Of a stretch of 64,000 nucleotides of DNA, positions 56,701-64,000 are shown one piece after another. Made by a program: the position numbers and the translations under genes. Source of the stretch: Fagopyrum homotropicum (lineage: Eukaryota; Streptophyta; Magnoliopsida; Caryophyllales; Polygonaceae); the NCBI GenBank assembly GCA_033239125.1, contig BSWB01000005.1, positions 50,018,993 to 50,082,992 of the forward strand, given 5' to 3'. The notes under the pieces are model-generated. The model was not told the DNA's origin and ran no database searches. It saw only the letters and a list, made by a program, of their open reading frames with translations. The first letter of the stretch is position 1, and each line of letters opens with the position of its first letter.

Positions 56701-59700
56701 CGTTTTCCAAAGAGATTCTAAAGCTGGAAAGCCAAGAGCAGACACCCTGCAAATTTATAGTCACTTTATTTTTTACTGCGCCATAAATTTTATTCCATTC
56801 CTACAAAAATGCTTCAGTATACATTTGTTGCTACTCTGTTGATAAACTATGCTTCATATGTAACACCATCATCGGGATACCAAATGCTACTTCCTTGGAA
56901 TTCCAGATTGAAGTATTATAAATCTCCACAAGTTCAAAAGTGTCCTTGAATTTTTAGAAGTCCAAACCTTTGTTAACTACCTTTTCTACCTTATTTAGAC
57001 AGACCCGGCTCAATCATTTTCGTGGCCCTGTACAATTGCTGTAAAAGGCCCAGTAAAAAATTTTAAAATAAAAACCCATTGGTTTTACATGTGTATTTGT
57101 GTGAAATTGTAGTATATTGTTATTTAAAAGTAAAAAAAATTGAAGTAATAGATTTTTTTTTTTAAACGACAAAGTTGAAGAGAAAAAGTATATGCAGTAA
57201 CTGTTAGTGCTATACTATTGGCTGTAAAGTTACCTATTCTCTTTTTTCATTTTTTAATATATATACATGCACTTGGGCTGTGGTTTGAGGCCCATTAAAT
57301 TTGGGGCCCTGTGCAATAGAACTTGTTGCACAGGGTGGTTAGCCGGGCCTGTATTTAGAAAATCTACTCTCAAATATCCAGCTTATTTCCAAATTCCAAC
57401 ACCTATGTCGTCAAGTAGAATAATGTATTTCTCTCTACACCTTACATATGATGGAAAATCCTTGTTACGTAAGGCAAAATAACTTAACAACAATACAAGC
57501 TGTTCAGATGCATGCATGACTCTAAGTGCGTAGGAGAGAGATACATTCACATTGTAATAAGTAAAGAATTTTGTTTTTCCGGCGACACAAAGACAGCTCA
57601 TTGCAGTGAAATATGATACTACTATACCCTGCCTTCTCAATTCAAGAATGATTGTCTTTTACGAAGCAGAATCTCCTTGGAGAACGCAGTTTTAGAACAA
57701 GTCATACCTGCACTAGTCTCATCTTTTTTGGTGGCCGTTGATGGAAAGGTTTGTTAATGCAGGAACTACTACATTTGCACCCTGATGAACAACTGGAAAG
57801 GAGCATCCTAGATAAAGGAAACGGAAGACCCAGGTAAGCATGTCATAATATTTGCAAAGAACTAAGCATTTGCACCTCAGTCTAGAGTAACAAGAATATA
57901 AAGCCTCGGGAAACCTATGCGAGAAACTGTGCATGATAATTCAGATAACGGATTTCATAAACTGAAAGGTGGCACACAAAAAATGTACACAGCTCAAAAG
58001 TTGCATTCTGAATAATAGAAAAATATAGTAATGCTGCAAATTTATGTTGGTTTCAAGCCATATAGGTTAAACTTTAAATGACAAGCATTTAGGGTGGTCT
58101 AGATTCGAACTACCAAACCAAATACTGGCTCAGAATCATACCAGCAAGAACACTGCCAAAAAGTAAATCCTCATAACATATCATGATATTTTATTCTTTT
58201 GATACGTTAAAAACAACTTTCCATATAAAGTTCGTTGTACATCCACAGTATCACATGTTTCTAGAAAAATAGATAAATTACATTAGTTAGAAACAAAAAA
58301 GTCATGCAATTACAAACTGGTTCTGACTATTAAGTTCCAGAAATATATTAACAAGCATATACTTCCTCCTGTAGCATTACCACCATATCTATGGTTGTGT
58401 TTGCTTGCACTAGTTCAAAACTAGTTGTAGGTAAAACGTGAGTTGAAGACGAAAAATGAGATAAGATGTGAGTAGCTAGTTGAAAGAAAACACTAACTTC
58501 CATTTGATTGAAAAAATAGTTTATGGGATACCTATGAGCATGTGACATCACGTGACCTTTCCTTCCCCTGCTTCCTGTCTTTCTCTCTGTCTCTCTCTCC
58601 CTGTTTCTAGTTCACAATCCCTCAGGAAACAAATCTCACCTTTCCATAATCCCACCACAAACAAATCTCACTATTCCCCTCCTTGCACTAATCTCCTCCC
58701 TGTTTCTTCCCCACCATGGATAATTTGAATAAGAATTCAATTGAGCACTAAAAATTTTGAAAACCTAAGAAACACAAGTGAGTTTTTTTTCAGTTTCCTG
58801 ATTAGAAGCACCAAAGAGAAGCAGCTCTGAGAAGAGCCAGTTGCAATTCACAAACAATTTATGCATCGATATATTGTTGGCACTAGTACCAAATTCACAA
58901 TTTCAATAGGGAATCGTCCTCCCTAAATCTCTCCCACATCCAAGGCGAAGCCGCAACCCAAGAAACTACAATTTCAATAAGGGAACCGTCCTCCTGGATA
59001 CCAGATGAAGCATACTTAACTTTCCGAGCTTAAAAAAAAGTCATGTTGAGAATCTGGCATCAAGAACGCAGAAGGACTCCCTCCTTCTGCGTTTATTTGA
59101 ATCTCAAGGAACTCCCTCCTTAACTTATATCTCGTTTATTTGAATGATGCAAACGGTGTTCATCGTGTAATTTAAACATCAACCGGTAAAAATACTAAAT
59201 GAAAAGCCCGTGCAACCACATCCTATTCCATCGGTTGTTTACAGCAGTGTCAGCAACCAATATGTACCAATAAACAAGAGACAACTCTAGCAGAACCATG
59301 AAAAATGGTTTAGAAATGGCTTATGAAAGTTACCACCCAAGTCAGATCAAACAGAAAATACATAAGAAGATTCAGAGGAACTGTTGTGTTTGTTGGTCAA
59401 AAAGGAAAAAAAAAAACACCACAATGATGACACTTACCAACAATGGCAGTCTCTACCACACACAGAATTAGACCCTGGTGACGGACTGCAAGAACAGAAG
59501 ATGCCATCATCCTCGTGGCGCCTCTTCGCTTTCTTGGTGAGATATATATCTAGAATGTCAAAGTAGACAAAAAAAATGGAACAAAGAAAAAAACACTCCA
59601 AAAAAATATGAAACAAAGAAGAAAGATACTTTTATCAACAATAAAATGGAACAATGGCCCATGAAAACATGATTAAGTAAACTTAAACGCAAGGCTGTAA

Positions 59701-60815
59701 ACATCAATTAATTGCAATGCTACTCAGACATTATAATATATAACTCAAGGATACTGCGCTTTAAGAACTTATATGGTGTACGTTTCCATATGTTGAAACG
59801 TTCTGGAAGTTCAAATTCAATAGGATCACCTAACTTGTTGACTAATACGTCAAATATATGCCCGGTGCCATTGGATTCGAGATGCTGAAACACAAAACAT
59901 ATGATAACAAAGTCCATCAAACTAAGATAGTAAGGTCTATATACTGATCAGAAAGAGCATCAGAGACAAAAACAACTGAATTTCAAAGGTTTTAAATAAA
60001 CAATGAAAATGCGATATGAAGGGAATTAAAGTTACATAAACTATTTTTATAGGCACAGCAGTATATGTAAATTAAGTGAGTAGAAGATTTACTCTAGAAC
60101 CTAGACTGAGGGTCATAATGGATTGATAATTCAAAATCAAGCGTTTTGAAGTTTCAAAATTACTAGAATTATGGAATAGAGCTACAAACATACTAATCCT
60201 TGTCAAAGAATGTTGAAGTCTTCAAATTTTGGAAGAAGATAAATACAAAACAGCGTCATTACTCAAGATTTGGTTGTTGAAGATTCCCCACTCAAAGCTA
60301 CCACCATCATTACTGATGACCCGATTACAAAATCCAATTCAGCCTGTACTGCTTATTTTGCCAGCTACTATCCCTACTGAAAACTGTCAGCGCCCACCCC
60401 TCTTGATTTAAAACTTATATGACAGACTAATAAAAAAATTCAGAATGAATGAGGTGAAAGTACGAAAGAAAACATAGTGATTAATGGCCTATCCGTTGTG
60501 TTCATTGGTACGGACAATTAAGGGAAACAGGGATACTGAACAGGCACCAATTTTCTATTATCTTCCCTATAGAAAGCTTGAACTGTAGAACATAAGCTTA
60601 ATGGTACCCATCACATACATCTTAAGGATGTCATTAAAAGACATCTGAAGAAGAGAGAGAGAGAGCAGATGTTAGTTGCATCATGTGCAAGAAACACTAG
60701 AAAACTGAAACATTGGCTTAGTTAATAGGCGAAAATGATCTAAATAGCAAACTAGTTGGACATAAATAAAATAAAAAGTTTAAATAACCTCTTTAATTGT
60801 AGGCATGGGTTGCAT
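53780..60815 (-). CDS. ASHH3: ASHH3/ASHH4-like SET-domain histone-lysine N-methyltransferase
   Basis: Twelve coding exons on the minus strand, all with GT..AG introns and matching phases: 60815-60789, 59884-59755, 59549-59438, 57792-57708, 56525-56447, 56370-56199, 56115-56035, 55912-55786, 54795-54768, 54646-54565, 53992-53944, 53851-53780. They give 347 residues; Arabidopsis ASHH3 and ASHH4 have about 350-363. Order: N-terminal helix (10-50), Cys-rich AWS domain (about 65-105, FCSCSPSPGSNSVCGRDCHC), SET domain (about 115-235) with RYINHSC at 187-193 and EHLTYDYQF at 222-230, post-SET C239-x-C241..C246, and a C-terminal domain (about 280-347) with SFGVIQQFD and MFENGAIESLDM. The SET catalytic Asn, His and Tyr positions are kept. 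The group belongs to the ASH1 class of chromatin enzymes methylating histone H3, mainly K36, in the nucleus. The symbol is by similarity; ASHH4 is equally possible. It looks functional. Confidence 0.88.
55305..55352. repeat. Two perfect 24-bp tandem copies in an intron
   Basis: GGCATTAAGAGGACTAAAAG followed by TACA, twice in a row, then a partial third copy (GCCATTAAG). Confidence 0.9.
55437..55670. mobile_element. Small MITE-like element in the SET-gene intron
   Basis: Starts TAAATTACACAAAACTAG and ends (reverse complement) TAAATTACCACCCTATAAT, with weakly matching inverted ends and a CACCCGTTATCACGACTCC block similar to the MULE-like element at 51188. About 230 bases in the intron between coding exons 8 and 9. 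The target duplication is unclear. Confidence 0.4.
57000..57351. mobile_element. hAT-type MITE in the SET-gene intron
   Basis: Ends CAGACCCGGCTCAA and, reversed, CAGGCCCGGCTAAC, with a perfect 8-bp target duplication TATTTAGA (56992-56999 and 57352-57359). 352 bases, no ORF. It lies in the intron between coding exons 4 and 5, clear of both splice sites. Confidence 0.85.
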
Positions 60816-60818
60816 GGT

Positions 60819-61599
60819 TCAAAGTTGCCCTGGTGAGTTACTGATGCCTGGACAAATTGATGTCTAAGAATGAAAAAAAAAACCTCAGTAATCCCAAGCA
60901 GCAACTTACGACTGAAACATATAAGTGTCACAAAAAGCCTTAAATCCAATATGGAGGAGAAAAGGAGCTATGAAAATGGGGATAACTAACAAGAGCACCA
61001 TATACCAAAAACTCCAGTGTCGGGATGGGAAACACAGTGAGCAAGATGCATCTAACCCGGTAGGAATTGCGGCGAGTCAGTGACCAAGTAAATTAGAGCC
61101 AGCACCCTTCAAAAACATTGTTCGCACTTTAAATAAACACAAGTTACAGGCTCAGTTATGCATAATAAATTCCACAACACATAACAGTCAATTAACACAT
61201 TGTCCCGCTTCCTCATTCTAAATTCACAACCCTCTCCCAATCCCAGCAAAGTACTAATTGCATCCCTTACTAATTTCATCCAGAAGAAAGTACTAATTTC
61301 ATCCGGAACAAAGTACTAATTTACCGAAATAAGCGAAAGGCGGAAATTGTGGAGGTTTTTAGAGCATTTGCAGATCACAATTGAATGTGAATAATATTGA
61401 AGCAAAAAACGACTCGTAGATAAAGAATCATTAAACTTAGATGGAAAATTAAGGTGTCAGATATTCAAAAATGCCTTGGCTCGCAACCAAGGGGGTCATA
61501 AGGAAGAACTTAAACCGAACAAAAACAAAAATGAACGGGAAAGAAGTAATTGAATCTTTGATAGTTGGTACCAGGATTAATGTGCTCTTCTACTCCCAT
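60819..61599 (-). CDS. Upstream ORF of the SET-domain gene (spliced, 18 codons)
   Basis: An ATG at 61599-61597 in the first exon (donor GTACC after 61572) continues across the intron into exon 2 (acceptor TTTGTCCAG before 60847). It gives MGVEEHINPGISNSPGQL and a TGA at 60821-60819. The main ATG follows at 60815 with only ACC between. The coding potential depends on the exon 1 donor being used; both splice sites fit the consensus and the phases join cleanly. Such an arrangement would be expected to reduce initiation at the main start or make it depend on reinitiation. Confidence 0.5.
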
Positions 61600-61750
61600 T
61601 TCGCATAGCAGAGACTTGATGCTCAGTAGTTAGGGTCGCCAACTGCGAGTGCAAGAAAGAGAATCAAAGATACAGTGAGAACCACAAGTATACTTTGGGA
61701 GTGCGTGAGATTTGAGATAGAGGATGTTAGAACGGAGGAGAAAGAGAGAA
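61572..61750 (-). promoter_or_regulatory. 5' untranslated first exon and promoter-side region of the SET gene
   Basis: Inferred non-coding exon upstream of the first coding exon, with GAGA-rich sequence (61690-61760) to the right. No clear TATA box; the start of transcription cannot be placed from sequence alone. Confidence 0.4.
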
Positions 61751-63723
61751 TAAGCGGAGAGGAGCGTTAACCGGTGACTGGTTCGGTCTTGCTCAAGTCT
61801 TCACGCGAATGAAGCAAAGGGTGGAAAAAAAATTTTATCTATGGGTGAAGCAGAGTTGGTCTACTAAAGTAACGATTTTACTTTTCCTATATTATATTAG
61901 ACTAAATTATTTCACTACTTAAATAATTTTAATAACTAGATAACTAATCTATATAAAAATTTCATTTTAATTTTTTTTTTCTTAAATAAGTTATAAATAT
62001 ATGATGTTATGATTAAGGCTGGTCAATAAATGAACTTGTTATTTTCTAAATTTTCTTTTGAAAAATTTCAAGAAAAAACGTAAAAAAAAAATATTTTTGA
62101 AGAACAAATATCATTGGCATCAAATTTCACAAAAAAAAATAATTCACCACTTGTTGACACCAATGCAAAAATATTATTGGCACGAAAATATCATTATACA
62201 TTATCGCAAACATCAAAATATCATTGTTATTAAATTTAATTGTCATCAACATTAAATAAAGTATAATAATACCAAAGAACATCGTAACAAACATCAAAAT
62301 ATTAGTGTCATTAAATTTAATTGTCATCAACGTTAAATAAAGTATTGTGACAAATATTAATACAGCATGTTGACAACCTTAAGTCTTGGTGACAAACTCT
62401 TAGTGTTGTTGACAACTCTAACTCTCGTTCATTTTTAATTAAGACTTGGTGACATCGCTAATTCTAGGTTAAACAAATTGGCATTGACCGATCAAAATGG
62501 GAGGGGATTTTTTATTAAAAAAAACAAGAGGGATAGTTGGGGTTCAAAATATAAAAAGTTGAAAATTAAAATCTGAAGTGAACTTTTGAAAATAGTTATC
62601 ATACCGAAGTATCTCCACCAACTTCTTGACAAGTTTGGTATTGGTGGCAACAATAACTTTTATCGACGATATTTTGTTGTGGTGTTATCAACAACTATTT
62701 GTTGTGTTTGGTAACGATACCGCCAACACCATCTTGTCAATTTTCTATGAAAATAATATAACACGTTGAAAAGCGATATGAAAATATTGATGACTTGTTG
62801 CCACTTTTAAAGACAATGTGTAACAACTACTTTCATGCTAGGACTCAACATGAAAGTTGTTGTCTCACGTTGACTCTCAATGGAAAATAACATTTTTGTG
62901 GTAGCTCTCAATTCAACACATGCATGTTCAACACATTGGATAGTGCAACTTTCACAAATTCATGATCGCTTGTTTCAATCATATTTTACTAAATATATTG
63001 TCAAATGATATAATCCAACATATTTTAGCTTTAATTTATCAAAAATAACTCAAAGAAAAATTGGACATTCAAATTTTCATAAAACCTAATTTTGAAATGT
63101 TAAAGTTTACATAATAATATAAAATTGGTTTGTTTTGCAAAATATTTACCAAACACAACTCAAAGTTCATTAAAATTGGACATTCAAATTTTCATAAAAC
63201 CCTAATTTTGAAAGGGTATAGTTCACAAAGCAACATAAATTTTTTCAGATATCAATCATGTAGCTCTCGCATCTTGTAATTAATCGTCCCAAAATCAAGT
63301 GTTTTTAAAACTTCTTGGCGGAATCGAAGCTTATCATCAAATTATCCTGTCAAAATTTACAATTCCTTTTATTTCGCGTCAAGTAGATCACCTAAACTTG
63401 TTTGAGCAGCTCAAGTATCTTGTTAAGGATCACTAGATGGTCCTTTATCGAATTGTTTCTTTATGGCCTCGATCTTTGCCAGCCTTCAATGTTTTTTCCT
63501 CCATAGTCTCCGGGATGCAACAAGTAAAGGATCAAAGATTTACAAAAGACATAGTTATTTATGATCAGGTGCTTAAATAAAGTTAATAGACACGCGTAGA
63601 AAGATGGACGAAGGGAATGTTCTTTTTATGACTAACCAATACACAACTTTAAGAGATATGCAAACGTAACTTTCGGCACAAAAGCTTATTCTAAACCCAA
63701 ATTCATTTCTTATGTGGATTTTC
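61751..63723. other. AT-rich intergenic region with two local duplications
   Basis: No gene. One tandem duplication at about 62205-62360 (unit near 81 bases, shared CAAACATCAAAATAT and TTTAATTGTCATCAAC). Another at about 63055-63220 (offset 115 bases, shared TTGGACATTCAAATTTTCAT). Short ORFs here are chance. Confidence 0.5.
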
Positions 63724-64000
63724 TATTCGCTCCAAAAGGTGTGTGCGCAAATAAGCTTTAAATTTATATCCAAGAATTAAGCCTAACGAGCGAACCCGCA
63801 GTGTACGGATCAATCATAGTATGGGCTAATAGTCCGGAGTCGATCTCAGGGAATCGGTGAGAACAAAGCAGTAAAGGTAATCCAACTTGGCTAGCAAGCA
63901 ATGCAATGACTATGACAAAAAATATAGAAGCAAGAATAATGAGAATGCGGATTCTAAAGATCCAAGTATCCGGTTGCGGTATTCGATTCATGATGTCTAA
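63724..64000 (-). mobile_element. Partial LTR of a second Athila-type element
   Basis: Aligns with the Athila LTR at 2207: TTCGCTCC..GTGTGTGCG, then GCGAACCCGCAGTGTACGG, GATCTCAGGGAA and GATTCTAAAGAT blocks in the same order and orientation. More diverged than the pair at 2207/36669. Cut by the window edge. Confidence 0.75.

Noticed and set aside
58560..58620. CT-rich run in an intron
   Set aside because: A simple pyrimidine-rich tract; no exon, promoter or repeat unit could be supported.

Overview
The window comes from a flowering-plant nuclear genome, most likely a eudicot. The evidence is AT-rich DNA with spliceosomal introns, a plant-type 12-exon SET-domain gene, and plant-specific retrotransposon lineages: Athila- and chromovirus-type Ty3, and a Sirevirus-like Copia. 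I cannot name the species. No rRNA, tRNA, CRISPR or bacterial operon structure is visible.

Bases 1-37,065 are a nest of transposable elements. The outer element is one minus-strand Athila-clade Ty3 retrotransposon (2,207-37,065), about 12 kb after removing its insertions. Reading right to left it has a 5' LTR remnant, a tRNA-Asp-type primer site, gag, pol, a promoter-like spacer, an Athila ORF1 (env-like position) and a complete 3' LTR. Four elements are inserted in it. They are a Copia element inside the 3' LTR (2,966-12,584, TSD GGTTT), a chromovirus in the 3' non-coding region (13,824-22,892, TSD ACTTA), a solo LTR inside ORF1 (25,063-27,833), and a hAT element between gag and protease (33,029-34,321, 8-bp TSD). 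Every retroelement reading frame carries stops or frameshifts, so none looks autonomous. Bases 1-1,820 are part of another LTR of the chromovirus family, in reverse orientation.

Bases 37,066-48,400 hold gene debris and repeats. There is a glycosyltransferase-47 gene fragment fused to the broken Athila LTR, then a 640-bp minisatellite. A LINE-like sequence is split by a deletion-derivative chromovirus (40,423-46,114) with 2.4-kb LTRs around a 0.9-kb interior. A MITE-like DNA element follows (46,892-48,372).

Bases 48,400-61,800 are the gene-bearing part. A single-exon WRN-exonuclease-like ORF (48,526-48,999) has lost catalytic acids. A MULE-like element lies at 51,188-52,453. A minus-strand ASHH3/ASHH4-like histone lysine methyltransferase gene (53,780-60,815) can be followed through 12 coding exons with consistent phases, giving 347 residues. 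It has a 5' non-coding exon carrying an upstream ORF, and MITEs in its introns. This is the only gene here that looks fully functional. The remainder to 64,000 is AT-rich intergenic DNA ending in another Athila-type LTR.

The observations I consider least ordinary are: a promoter-like module between pol and ORF1 of the Athila element that mirrors its LTR promoter; palindromes dispersed through both the Athila and the Copia element; a hairpin array with one compensatory stem change in the chromovirus 3' region; and the uORF and an alternative end in the SET gene.
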